Assembly (NCBI GenBank): GCA_035772405.1
Contig: JAYKKM010000044.1
Location: 960,001-1,024,000, forward strand
DNA length: 64,000 nt
Source: Chrysogorgia sp. JL179-B06
Taxonomy: Eukaryota > Cnidaria > Anthozoa > Scleralcyonacea > Chrysogorgiidae
Reading direction: 5' to 3'
In this document: positions 1 to 20,200 of the stretch, piece after piece
Numbering within the stretch: the first letter of the stretch is position 1
Layout of the letters: each line of letters begins with the position of its first letter
Translations under genes and position numbers: made by a program
The notes under the pieces: model-generated
Seen by the model: only the letters and a program-made list of their open reading frames with translations
What the model was told of the DNA's origin: nothing
The model's database searches: none

Positions 1-272
1 AGAGAATTTTTACTCATTAAAAATGCCTTATATCTCAGTGATTGCTAAGTTTACAACGTTCATTATCATGAGGAGTTATTATACGCGTAACTAATGTGTG
101 AAAATTCTCTACCCCACACCTGACGTCAGAGACCATCTCATTTACATACCAAACAAACTGAAATATTTCAAAAACGAAGTAAAATACGGAAAAGTTGTAA
201 AAGGTGTTACTCTATCATTTTACGAGTTCTTTTATATTAGACAAACTTAATTTTTGTTGCCAATGTCCTTTA
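1..272. repeat. Foldback MITE family A, copy cut by window start
   Basis: The right-hand part of a palindromic element about 440 bp long. It shares almost all its sequence with copies at 4216-4581, 25361-25783 and 62633-63076. Diagnostic pieces are GAAATATTTCAAAAACGAAG, GGTGTTACTCTATCATTTTA and the terminal GTTGCCAATGTCCTTTAA. No protein is encoded. Confidence 0.8.
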
Positions 273-530
273 ACGTGCGGTGTTTCTTTTTCTTTAGAAT
301 TAGACTGGCCTCGACTTCTTCGTCCTGTTCGCTTGAGGAAAAGACACGTTGTATGTAATGTTTGCAGCAAAAATGGTAAGGATATCATGCAGAAAAGCCG
401 CCAACTCAAGGTTGATGTACTACCACAATAGTGAATGGAATGTCTAAGGGATCGGTTATTATTTATGGCCGGGGTGGGGGCCGAAGAGAAAATGGTTTTC
501 AGTAACTGAAAATTCTAAGACCTAAATGGG

Positions 531-768
531 CCACTGTAATTGGTATCTACTGTTGTGGTTTCCCTGCCAGTAATTCGTCGTTTGTACCCTTGTTAGTTGT
601 ATACTGTATTACACTCTAGGGGCTGTATATTGTATACTGTATACTTATATACTGTACACTGTATACTTGTATACTGTAACTCTAGGGGCCACTGTAATTG
701 GTATCTACTGTTGTGGTTTCCCTGCCAGTAATTCGTCGTTTGTACCCTTGTTAGTTGTATACTGTATT
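531..768. repeat. Direct repeat, 80 bp unit, 158 bp apart
   Basis: Positions 531-610 and 689-768 are the same 80 bases. Between them is a run of imperfect 'gtatactgta' units. No gene is seen in 273-918. Confidence 0.8.
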
Positions 769-918
769 TTTCTTTATTTGGCGAAGCTTATTAAATTTAA
801 AAAAATTTAAAAAGTTGGGTAAAAAAAACACTTCTCTGAAGAGTTGGGTAGCAAAATTTTTATGACTATTTACATAAAAAATTAAGAGTTAGTCATTTAA
901 AATTGGTCATCAGAGAAA

Positions 919-1054
919 GAGTTGAAAACGGAGAAGTGGGAATTCACTACTGATTCCAACGGACGATATGACAGCAGATATATTGACCAAGTCTCTACCT
1001 CGTATTAAAGTTGAAAAACATCGTTATGTTTTATTGGGTAACCATGAAGCATGA
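919..1054 (+). pseudogene. C-terminal end of a Copia-type RNase H/pol fragment
   Basis: The frame ending with the stop at 1052-1054 reads PTDDMTADILTKSLP and then RIKVEKHRYVLLGNHEA. This is the characteristic tail of Ty1/Copia polyproteins, whose usual form is PT-D-x-x-A-D-x-L-T-K-x-L. Only about 45 residues remain, so the element is 5'-truncated. It lies just before a purine tract (about 1078-1094) and an LTR, as expected for a Copia 3' end. Confidence 0.8.
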
Positions 1055-1094
1055 AAACAGACTCATCATAGTCACTACAAAGAGGAGTCTGAGG

Positions 1095-1296
1095 TGTTGA
1101 TATTAGGATGTTTAAATATAAACTGGTACACATATGGACATTGAGGGATAATATAAGTACATTACGTAATACGGGACACGTGATATATGAACGTTTATCG
1201 AACATTTTCAATGTTGTTGTTATGTCTGCGAAGCTAAGCAGTTTTGTATAAACAAAGTATTCTTCAATAAATACTATATAACTATAAAAGTCAACA
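1095..1296 (+). mobile_element. Copia 3' LTR, 202 bp
   Basis: It begins TGTTGA and ends TCAACA, a perfect 6-bp terminal inverted repeat of the TG...CA type. A purine-rich tract (AAGAGGAGTCTGAGG) sits directly upstream and an AATAAA lies near the end. It follows the Copia stop codon by about 40 bp. No 5' LTR is present in the window. Confidence 0.75.
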
Positions 1297-1379
1297 GATT
1301 GGGTCAAAATATTTTCTTTACCCATAAATGGTTGGGACGGTTAAATTTCTGATCTTAATTTGGTTTTCTGATCTTAATT

Positions 1380-1719
1380 TGGTTTTTAATTTTCTAAACG
1401 TACATTCCCTTCGTAAAACCTCTTTATGTAGTTCGTCTGATCACAAATCGCCAATGGCCGCTCGCGTTGTCTGACAAATATTGTCCGATTCAAACGGATC
1501 GCACAAAACGACTTTTTACTTCCTTGTAAGGAATATAGATATTAACTTCCGGTGAGAAATTGATCCTTGCCGCGGCGAGATTACAAAGAATATGTTATAC
1601 ATTATCTTAACTATCGAGATTATAATTAACTACCTTCTCTGCAGGTGTTTATTTGCGAGAAGGGACCCGCTCCGTCGCTTATAACGCTCGGTCGCTTCGC
1701 GCTTGCGAGGGGATTGATA
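1380..1719. repeat. Dispersed repeat ending at the P450 start codon
   Basis: Shares long stretches with 8735-8990 and 58030-58490, including CCTCTTTATGTAGTTCGTC, ATTGTCCGATT and the ending GCGGCGAGATTA followed by CTTGCGAGG. The copy here runs up to a few bases before the P450 ATG at 1720. The P450 promoter and 5' end therefore lie inside repeated DNA. Confidence 0.7.
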
Positions 1720-3212
1720 ATGGACGCCTTCTCATTAATGTTGATCAGTTTCATTGGACTAATACTGTTCTTGTTTTCACTGCTTGTGTTATGTGGATGT
1801 ATTTATCTAATCTATGTTCACAACAGGTATTCACATTTGCCTGGTCCGCGTCGCTCTAGTTTCTTCTTGGGGAATATTCCTGAGCTAAGAAGATATAAGA
1901 GAGATGGAAAGATCACCTTCGATTACTTCCTCGACATGTTTGAAGAGTTTGGTCCGGTTTTCGTTCTATTTATGGCTTACACACCACTTGTTTTAGTGAC
2001 TGACCCACTTTACATTAAGAAGATTTTCATCGAGTCAGACAAGCATTTACGCAAGGGTAAAAATATCTACGATAAGATCGGATATGTTTACGGAGAAAGA
2101 GCTGCTGGTTATGGCTTGTTGACGAACAGAGATAGGACCTCGTGGTTACGAAGACGCCAAACAATGAACCCAGCATTTCACAGGCAACACCTCAAGAACA
2201 TGATGACTCCATTTAACCACGTATGCGATAAACTAGTGACAAGCTTGACCAGTTGCGCAAGCGAAGGGGCGGAAGTTGAAATGTTACAGAAGCTGAGTAA
2301 CGCTGCCCTAGATGTCATAGGCCAGGTGGCTTTCGGCATCGACCTCTTCGAGAAGCGATGGTTCGCATGTTCCAAGGGATGGAGGATAACCTAAGAAATC
2401 CTTTCCCGGCGTGGTGTTTACAAATTTACCAATATAGCTTTTTGCAGACCGAGATTCAACGAAGACAGATTGTCGCTATAAAACTGATCAGGGATTTTGC
2501 GAGAAAGTGCATTTCCGAACGAATCAATTTGACCCAAGATGTTTCAAGTGATTTATTGTCGTACATTGTAAAATGTGCCGAAGACGACGATACCGTAACC
2601 ATGGAAGACATGGTCGACGAATTTCTAACGATGTTCGCAGCTGGTCACGAAACCACGGCTAGCTCTCTCGCTTTTATTTTGTTTGAAGTGATCAGCAATC
2701 CAGAGATTGAGCAGAAAGTTTTGGAAGAAATAGATGAAGTTATCGGAACAAAAGAACAAGTTAAATATGAAGATCTCGCGCAGCTGAAATACATTGGTCA
2801 ATGTGTGATGGAAGGTTTGCGAAAATTCATGATCGCTGGTGGACCAAATCGTTCATTGCTGAAGGAGGTCGTGGTTGGGGGTTTTAAAATTCCATCTGGT
2901 TGTGCCGTTGTAGCCAACAAATATGCGTTGTGTCGTAGTGCAACTTTCTGGACGAAGCCTGACGTTTTCGATCCCAGTCGCTTTTCATCTCCAGAAGACA
3001 TCCCTAACTTTCGCCATGTCTTCTTTCCATTCTCTTTGGGACCACGCAACTGCATCGGGCAAACGTTTTCAATGTTTGAGCAGAAGGTTCTACTTGCGCG
3101 CCTCATTCAAAAGTTTAAATTTCGCCTTCTCCCTGGACAAACCTCCAAGTTTAAACAACACAATACACTAACTCCTAGAGATGGCGTACGATGCACAATC
3201 GAATTGCGTTAG
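1720..3212 (+). pseudogene. CYP46-like cytochrome P450, intronless, frameshifted
   Basis: Microsomal cytochrome P450, closest by eye to CYP46 (cholesterol 24-hydroxylase) and related heme monooxygenases. The ATG at 1720 starts a hydrophobic N-terminal anchor (residues about 5-32) followed by the proline hinge HLPGPRRS. The first frame runs to about 2357 (...GQVAFGIDLFE), and the protein then continues in another frame from about 2352 to the stop at 3212. The second part carries the I-helix AGHETT, the K-helix E-x-x-R (EGLR) and the heme loop FSLGPRNCIG with its Cys ligand. A few residues also seem to be missing at the shift. There are no introns, unlike every other gene here. It is therefore either a decaying retrocopy or a real gene with an assembly error at the shift. 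Confidence 0.8.
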
Positions 3213-3372
3213 AATGAACAATTTTTGTTATTTGAATCTATTTTTACGACGAGTATACACTATAGAACATTGAATTCTATCATATATACACTTCCGAATG
3301 TAAACCCAGTATGTGTTAATATGTACACTGCTGTAGTGAATGTGGGAGAGCTTGGAGTAGACAGACGATACA

Positions 3373-3487
3373 TGGACGATCGTCAAGCTCGTATCCTCAG
3401 AAAAATGATTCTGATTCCCGGACAGGTTCGATTACTGTCCAGTGCTCAGAATCATTTTTCTGAGGATACGAGCTTGACAATCGTCCA
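3373..3487. repeat. 42-bp-arm hairpin, related to the SINE tails at 44.4 and 44.75 kb
   Basis: Arms 3373-3414 and 3446-3487 are near-perfect inverted copies separated by 31 bp. The outer part (TTGACGATCGTCCA type) recurs at 44406-44421 and 44748-44763 in tRNA-like SINE tails. This is probably two SINE tails joined head-to-head. Confidence 0.7.
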
Positions 3488-3626
3488 TAAACCCAGTATA
3501 TTAAAATATTGGATTCTAATACCATAAACATCCAAAAATAAACTGAAATAAAATTGGGGGTGCTTATTATTGTAGGGAATTTTGCATTTCATAATGCATG
3601 GGTTTACATAATACATGGGTTTACTA

Positions 3627-3741
<115 letters not shown>

Positions 3742-4215
3742 CTATCTATCTATATAGTGTAATCTATGTTCGGTTTCTTTTTTGGGTTTTTTGCACAATG
3801 GTGAAGCTAATAAATAATTTTGTTTACTGAGCACGAAAGAGTTGCATTGACTTATGTTTCGTAAATTTCCTCGAAATTTGAACAAGCTCAAATTAGTCGC
3901 AATTTATTGCAAGTTAACTCTGTTTTTTCAAGATGGCAAATTTGAGAAAAACTGTCGTTTTACACTCCCAGAATTCATTGATCCTTCCTCGTCATCAAAT
4001 TGTCCTGTTTACAGTATTTAAATTCAATATTTGTGCTAAAATTCACTGGTCTTTTGCCTTGCTTTGCTCCAGTTTGAATTGACTTCTAGCTAAATAATGA
4101 ATAGCTAAATAATGAATAACTATGTCTGTCTGTGTGTCTATCTATCCTCTATCTATCTGTCTATGTATCTAACTTGTCTATCTATCTATCTAACTCCCAC
4201 CATAGGCTAGAGGTT

Positions 4216-4581
4216 AAAGGATTTTGGCAACAAAAATTAAGTTTGTCTAATATGAAAGAACTCGTAAAATGATAGAGTAACACCTTTTCCGTAATTTACT
4301 TCGTTTTTGAAATATTTCAGTTTGTTTGATATATAAATGAGATGGTCTCTGACGTCAGGCAGGGTAGAACATTTTCACTCATTAAAGTCTTATATCTCAG
4401 TGATTGCTAAGTTTACAACGTTCATTGTCATAAGGAGTTATTAAACGCACATTTTCAAATAAATTTGTGGAACAAACTTGAAGATGCAACTAATATTTTA
4501 ATGAGTGAAAATTCTCTACCGTGCGCCTGACGTCAGAGACCATCTTATTTACATATCAAACAAACTGAAATGTCCTTTAAG
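4216..4581. mobile_element. Foldback MITE family A, internally shortened copy
   Basis: Both inverted arms are present. It starts TTGGCAACAAAAATTAAG and ends in a shortened AAATGTCCTTTAA. The middle contains the same TGACGTCA-type sites as the other copies. Confidence 0.8.
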
Positions 4582-4689
4582 GTAGAAAACATTTGACACA
4601 TTTCTTTTTTAGGTTCCTTGCAACAGAAAATATTAACACGACGTAAAGATAGGTTAGTAAAGAAATTACGTTTTTGTTGAGTCGACGTC

Positions 4690-5069
4690 TTAAAGTGCCC
4701 CTGCGAGGAAATATCACATTACGTTCCCTGGTATTTTTTGTTACAGAACATAATTTTAGGTTAATTTTGCCAAAAAATGAACAACAAACATTCTATCACA
4801 AGAAATTTAACCTCCAAAGTCGCACATTGCTCAAATCTTGTTCCAGACGAGCCCGCGGTGATTGTGACGTCAGACTCAACACGTGCCACGTGTTGAGTCT
4901 TGACGTCATTTCCTCTCGCAACCATGTTCGAGTAATGGCGGCCGTATAATCTCGAAAACAGTCTGAAACTGAAAACGACTTCCCATGCTCGCAATTTGGC
5001 AAGTAAGAACACCATGCTCTTTACAAATTTGTAAAAATACCAAAAATTTGGTCACAAGGGCACTTTAAA
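4690..5069. mobile_element. Foldback MITE family B
   Basis: Bounded by TTAAAGTGCCCCTGCG at the left and GGGCACTTTAA at the right, giving TTAA-containing inverted ends. The left part recurs at 62525-62630 next to a family A copy. Inside is a strong hairpin at about 4865-4908 with arms TGACGTCAGACTCAACACGT and its complement. Confidence 0.65.
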
Positions 5070-5209
5070 AAATTATATTTTCAAACTCATCGCCGGACCG
5101 TTCCATTGTTCGTGGCTGCAGGCAATTAAAATATTAAAGTGCCCCTAACCTCAAAATTTGTTATTGTCTTATTTGGAAGAACTTTTAAAATGATAAAGTA
5201 ACTTCTTTA

Positions 5210-5462
5210 AAAAGTCCGCGCGATATACACAGATAACGCGATCCATGCAGTCTACGCGATTTATGCAGTTTATGCGTTCTACACAATCTATGCTGTCTAC
5301 GCGATCTCAGTATGCAGTTAACGCATTTGCGACCTAATATACGCGCGATCTACACAATCTATGCACTACGCTATCTATGTAGTTTACGCGTTCTGCGCAA
5401 TCTACGCATTCTATGCAGTCCACGCGATCTACACAATCTATCCAATCTATCCATATTGAGGA
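5210..5462. repeat. Degenerate ~10-bp periodic repeat
   Basis: Roughly 25 imperfect units of the form (T/A)TCTACGCGA or TTCTATGCAG follow one another with a spacing close to 10 bp. No gene is seen in 5070-7360. The rest holds degenerate family A pieces (5160-5210, 5780-5900) and A+T-rich unique-looking sequence. Confidence 0.7.
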
Positions 5463-7461
5463 CATAGCGATATGTTCAGGTGATAGATTGTATATAGATA
5501 GACGCAGGCACCCACATTTACAGGTCGCATTACAATCCCCGCGAAAAATCCCCGCAAATCGTTACTGCCCCGGAAAAATGCAGCGTTACAAGAACGTTTT
5601 GCCACGGCCATGTCCCCGTTACACCCCCGCTATGTCCCGGGGGTCGGGTGGCCGTGGTTTCAATTGACTGGTGCATTATATATCTTTGCGTTCATGAAAT
5701 AAAAACACTAAAGTGTGAATAACCTGTGTGCCCGTTTCTCCCACAACACCAAACTTCTTGATTTAAAGGATTTCGTTCGAGAATGAAAGAGATATACACA
5801 TTTCTCCAATAAGTCATTAAGCATGTGTGACGAAATTCCAGACATTTGCATATCAAACAAACTGATATCCGTCCCTTCTTCAGGTGTGATGTAGGACATG
5901 TTATTTTACATAACAGTAATTGCCAGCTCTTTTTTTTTCTTCAGCGAAATTTACAAATGCGTACGGCACCGCACAAAGTGGGGAGACTTACTGCCGCTTG
6001 ACGTGGAAACAGCAAGTGAAGAACTGAATGAAAATAAGGAACAAAACACCTAAAGACATGCAAGAACGGAATAGAACAATGATTGGTCAATATATCCTCG
6101 AACTCCAAGCAAGAACACCGAGATAGCAAATGTTATCTGGCCACACATACAGGAGCATACATGACCAGTCGTCTTCGCAAAAAGAGCAGTTTTTGAAACG
6201 ATCCGAATGATTATCAGTTCTCATTAGGGATGTGCCGGATCCGGATACCAGTATATATCCGGTAAAATTCCTCTATCCGGTAGGGCTGGCCTTATAGACT
6301 CTCCTAATAGAGCAAGACTGTTCTTAAAATGAACCGCACATGACATAACTAGTTCCAGTTTTTTGTATCAATAAAAACACATACATGTTTTGTTTAAATT
6401 TCAAGTGCAAACTACACTCCGACTATAAATACTTCTCCCTTTTCTTTCTCTAGCTCTTATATTTAAACTTGCTACTATATCCGGCAATATAGTCGTCGCG
6501 ATCGTCTGAAAGAGTGAGAGCGCAGTGGGAACATCATTTTGGCGCGAAATTCATAAAATGAACAATAATGCCGCATAATCCTGAATGAGCTTGTAACACC
6601 CCCATGGTGACTTTCTAGATTTTTATTGCAAGCTAAATTGAAGATCATGGCTAGAAATAGCGTATGAGAATAGGATGAACAAAGCGGGAGATACGAGCGA
6701 TGAATGTTTGTGTCGACTATAGGGATTTGTATGGGATTTTGGCTTGGAGGGCAAGCACTCTGTGGCGGGGGGATAATAGTGTATTCCCTCGAGTATCACG
6801 CGCGAAAACCAAATACCACGCGCGAAAACCAAATTGACGATAATGAGATTGAGAGATGCACTAATTATTGAGCTCACATACATGGACTAAGATGATGAGT
6901 GAAGGTTACATAGGTGTACAACCTGTAAACAATGGAGGAACAAGTAGACGTTTCAAGACAGCATTCAAGATTGTTTCGGTATAATATATAATTTATAGAC
7001 CCTCCGCTCGGGGAATTCGTCGAAATATTACCCCTCGGGATGATGAATCCTCGGGGTAATATTTCGTCGTGTTCCCCTCGCTCCGGGTCTATAAATGATA
7101 AATGCGATACATATGGAAAAAAAATTCACAACAAACAAGATTATCGCTTGAATAAAGGAAACTTATTATCGCTGTTTCTAAATCATCGCCTTCTGCCTCA
7201 TTGAGACAACCGTGTGCACAAGCAAAATATTTTAAAAACAAAACTTCTACAGTACACAAAATTCTAGAATGTATTACAAATTAAGATCTTAACTTACTGA
7301 TAATTAAAATCCGTTTCCGGTTATAGGCACTCTACTTGGACCGCAATCTCTCGCAGTCGAAGCTCTAACAAATATTCGATAAAAATGTGCAGGACAAACG
7401 TGTTCCCGTGCGAAAAGTCCGTGTTTGCTCTCCCGCCAGCACAAGGCGTTGCGGCGGCAAA

Positions 7462-16302
<8,841 letters not shown>

Positions 16303-16383
16303 CTTGCGTTGAATGGTTCGAGTGGCGCACGTGCACCGTTTGTAACGGTTAGGAGTCTGAGAACCAGTCACAGTTAATTAAAG
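16303..16383. promoter_or_regulatory. Head-to-head RNMT/TMEM208 promoter
   Basis: Only 81 bp separate the RNMT start codon (minus strand, 16302) from the TMEM208 ATG (16384). Both 5' UTRs and any shared promoter must overlap here and in the neighbouring first exons. No TATA box is visible. Confidence 0.7.
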
Positions 16384-19338
16384 ATGGCGGTGAGTTGGGT
16401 TGTTTTCGATTTTCGAACATCTTTTTTTCGAGAAATTTATAAATTCCACTCTTTGAAAACTAGAATAACAATTTCCATGCGACGTTAACTGAATCACTGA
16501 CAAATGCATGTATTTTAGCCGGCCAAGGGGAAGCAGCCAACGAAAGGAAAGAAAGAAATCCTTCAAGGAAATAAGAACACGTTAGGCTTCTACGGCAAAA
16601 TAATGACCGGATCCACTGTAAGTTTAGAAACTAAATTTTAGAATTTTGAAAATACGGAAATATTAAAGGAAATATTAAAGCCTCTTCTTTTGATATATTT
16701 ATTAAAAGGCTGCTCCAAAGAGTCCAAGACATCACTGTTTTTTTCTCTGTGCATTTTTAGGCAATGTATATAATCATACATATATTCATCAGATACCATT
16801 CAGCGGGCTGGTTCACATTTGTAAGTAAATGGCCAATTATTGTGATATCAGAATTCGTCCAGGCATCGCAGGCAAAATGTACCCTGATATCACTGATGCC
16901 TGATATCAGAATTTGTCAAGGCATTATGCAGGCAAAATATACCCTGATGTATGCCTGATATCAGAATTTGTTCAGGATCACAGGCAAAATGTACCCTGAT
17001 ATCACTGATGCCTGATATCAGAATTCGTCCAGGCCTAATGCCTTCAGAATTTGTCCAGGCATCGCAGGCAAATGTACCCTGATATCACTGATGCCTGATA
17101 TCAGAATTTGTCCAGGTGGTGCAGGCAAAATATACCCTGATGCCTGATATCAGAATTTGTCCAGGTGTTGCAATCAAAATATACCCTGATGCCTGATATC
17201 AGAATTTGTCCAGGTGGTGCAGGCAAAATATACCCTGATGCCTGATATCAGAATTTGTCCAGGTGGTGCAGGCAAAATATACCCTGATGCCTGATCAGAA
17301 TTTGTCCAGGTGGTGCAGGCAAAATATAGATATCAGAATTTGTCCAGGTGTTGCAGGCAAAATATACCCTGATGCCTGATGTCAGTATTTGTCCAGGTGG
17401 TGCAGGCAAAATATACCCTGATGCCTGATATCAGAATTTGTCCAGGTGTTGCAATAAAAATATACCCTGATGCCTGATATCAGAATTTGTCCAGGTGGTG
17501 CAGGCAAAATATACCCTGATGCCTGATATCAGAATTTGTCCAGGTGGTGCAGGCAAAATATACCCTGATGCCTGATATCAGAATTTGTCCAGGTGTTGCA
17601 GGCAAAATATACCCTGATGCCTGATATCAGAATTCGTTCAGGCATTGCAGGCAAAATATACCCTTGGGAGTAGGGTAAAAAGGTGATGAGTTTATAGACT
17701 TCAGCCTGTGAGACATTTGCATAAGAGCTACTTTGACAAACCATAATTTTTAGTCTATCTCATCATTGAATTTAATATTAACCAAACTTTTGAATTTAAT
17801 AACTATAACTTCAAATGTATGCGCTCACAGCAAGCGTGATTCTACGGCATGGTTCAATAGCATAAATCAACAGCCCAACATAAAAAATTCAAAGGCTAAA
17901 CACATCAATCGGTTTTTCTAAACAGATTCTAACTTAACTTTTATAAACACTGCATGCATATGTAGGATGACTGTTAAAAATAACTAAGTCTATTAAACTG
18001 GGCAAAAAAGTGGGGTGTGTGAAGCCCCAGTCCCTCTCACTGCGCGGTCCCTGTGTTAATGTGGTTGTTGTTGTGGTAATCGTTATTCTTATACAAAATA
18101 TAAATTGTATTTTTTTGTTAAACTTTCTATATATATTTCCTTAGTTAGCATTGGCTTTTAGTTCATCAGTTTTTGGAGGCTGCCACAAAGCAATGACCAG
18201 CATGGCTAAACCAACCTATTCTGATGACGGTGCACTTATTGATGGAGGGATTGATCTCAATATGACCTCAGGAATGGCTGAGTAAGAAATAAACACTGTG
18301 TAATTTTGTTTGTAAAACAAGGACATTGAGTTGTCAGTAGTATTAATTGAACGTCCCTACTTATGTTGCAATAAGACGTTCATACATCACAATAATTATT
18401 TCCTTTACAGGCACTTAAAAGATCTTATTTTACTCACTGCTATAGTACAAGTTATAAGTATCGTCTCAAATTATCTTTGGATCTTTTGGCTATTGGTAAG
18501 TGACATCTCTGGGGAAACCATTACAGTAGCAGCTTCATTCGCACATGTTACAGTGTTCAACAAAAATATATATCGCTACTTTACTTTACTTTACCTTACC
18601 TTACCTTACCTTACCTTACCTTACCTTACCTTACCTTACCTTACCTTACCTTACCTTACTTTACCTTACTTTACTTTACTTTACCTTACCTTACCTTACC
18701 TTACCTTACCTTACCTTACTTTACTTTACTTTACTTTACTTTACTTTACTTTACTTTACTTTACTTTAAATGCCTATAATGTCAAAAAAAATTTTAATGA
18801 TAAAGTAACTTCTTTTTAAGATTTTTGTTTCTTTGCTATGTTTTTGAAATATTTCAGTTTGTTTGATATGCAAACATTTGCATTGGAATTTCGTCACACA
18901 TGCAATATCACCTAGATAGCAAAACTTGTTCTTGCTCACACACTCTAACGAGTCTGATGCACCATTGCTAACATTCTCTGAACTCTCTGCCTATTGTTGT
19001 TGCTAATGTTTAGACAGCCTCAGCGGCGGTTATCTTCAAGTGAATCACAGACTATGAAGAAAACCGCCGCCGCTTGAGGCTGTCGACATGTCAGTTACCA
19101 ACTATTGTTCTCAAATACTACAACAACCTGGACGATCAACTTCACATTTTATAGTTGGTACAGCAATAAGTGACCTGATTGGGCTTGTGTTTCTATCTAG
19201 GCACCATCACGGGCATTTTACATGTTATGGAAATACATCTTAGCACCATGGATATTTGCAGAGGCTCCAGAACCAGAGATGGACACAAAGGCACAGAAAA
19301 AACACGAGAGAAAAATGAAAAGAGGCGGAATGATGTAG
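16384..19338 (+). CDS. TMEM208: Transmembrane protein 208
   Basis: Small ER multi-pass membrane protein of the TMEM208 (DUF788) family, linked in animals to SRP-independent ER targeting. Exons: 16384-16389 (only ATG GCG), 16519-16617, 16761-16820, 18145-18281, 18411-18495, 19201-19338. They join to 525 bp, 174 aa, against 173 aa in human. Recognisable blocks are KGKKEILQGNKNTLGFYGKI, LALAFSSSVFGGCHKAMTSM, the conserved DDGALIDGGIDLNMTSGMAE and HLKDLILLTAIVQV. The C-terminal tail is basic and ends KRGGMM. Hydrophobic segments lie at about 36-58, 61-75 and 109-132. A likely poly(A) signal AATAAA is at 19599. Intron 3 holds a satellite and intron 5 a pentanucleotide tract. Confidence 0.95.
16848..17665. 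repeat. ~41-bp satellite filling TMEM208 intron 3
   Basis: About 18 units containing GATATCAGAATTTGTCCAGG, then TGGTGCAGGCAAAATATACC, then CTGATGCCT. Early units vary more (CAGGCATCGCAGGC) and the middle ones are near-identical. The minus-strand ORF at 17529-17744 is an artefact. Confidence 0.95.
18576..18770. repeat. (TTACC/TTACT)n pentanucleotide tract
   Basis: About 39 units of TTACC grading into TTACT, in TMEM208 intron 5. It is followed at 18790-18910 by a piece of foldback family A (GAAATATTTCAGTTTGTTTG). Confidence 0.95.
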
Positions 19339-19688
19339 AACAATAAACTAAATTATCAATAATAATAACTGCCATCCGAAATACATACACTAGAAAAAAG
19401 TTATAAGTTTTTGAAACACATACAGTACTTTCGATGAATACAGTACACACCAGCAGTCACTAAAACATTATGTTTTAACCATTTATAACATTAATTATAT
19501 ATTATTTATTTATTTTACTTGGACTACTTAGGTTGGGGAAACAAATCAGCCCATGTGGGTAGGTTAAACTGTTAACCCAATATGTCCATTGATCTTTAAA
19601 TAAAGACTGGATTGACCAACTGTTGTTTAAATATACAGCAAAGTGAAAAGGTGGTAAACTGCCAAGAATTTAGTGACGAAATACTGAC

Positions 19689-19712
19689 GTTTCGAGCGGA
19701 GCCCTTCATCAG
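19689..19712 (-). ncRNA. Hammerhead-ribozyme-like core (Penelope terminal repeat)
   Basis: On the minus strand: CTGATGA, A, then GGGC-TCC-GCTC (stem II), then GAAAC, followed by a possible stem III ACG...CGTC. It is about 350 bp downstream of the TMEM208 stop, in repeat-derived DNA. The core bases CUGAUGA and GAAA match the hammerhead consensus. I cannot confirm stem I. Confidence 0.55.
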
Positions 19713-19840
19713 AGTAAGACGAGATGAAATCAAATAAATAGGGCTTATATATATATGCCAAAAGGGTGTACAAGTAGAAAGTAGCCAATCAAATGCACGG
19801 GAGATAAACAAACTAATAATTAATGATATAGCAAAGTGAA

Positions 19841-20200
19841 TCAGATCACAACAATTATACCAACACCATACAAAACACTTCTTTGCACACACCAACGTAC
19901 AATAGTCATAGACCTACCGACAAACAATACACCCACGCTTAACGCATGACGCAACACCCACTCACATTGATTATGACACAAACAACCGATGAGGAACAAT
20001 ATTGGCCCACGCTTAACGCTTAACGCAACACCCACTCACACTAATTATGACACAAACAAACTATGACGTAAAACCAGACGTATATATAGGCAAACCTGAC
20101 AAACACGCTTTACTTGACTCTGAAGATGACCGCCGCTGAGGCCGTCGAAACGTCAGTCACCAACAATAGTCTCTCTCAAGACTACAACAACCTGATGCTG
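19841..20200 (+). mobile_element. Penelope-like terminal repeat fragment
   Basis: About 280 bp recurs inverted at 41130-41400. Shared pieces include CAACACCCACTCACA, ACCGATGAGGAACAATATTG and ATATATAGGCAAACCTGACA. It ends with a hammerhead-like core and CAAGACTACAACAACCTG. No reverse transcriptase is left. Confidence 0.65.
20120..20151 (+). ncRNA. Hammerhead-ribozyme-like core
   Basis: CTGAAGA, T, then GAC-C-GCC, loop GCTGA, GGC-C-GTC, then GAAAC. Stem II has six pairs around a single C-C mismatch. A wobble-paired variant on the minus strand at 41172-41203 and a 3' half at 55523-55560 belong to the same family. Confidence 0.6.

Noticed and set aside
18331..18819. 162-aa ORF through TMEM208 exon 5
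   Set aside because: It reads through intron 5 and the TTACC tract; the real exon ends at 18495 at a GTAAGT donor.
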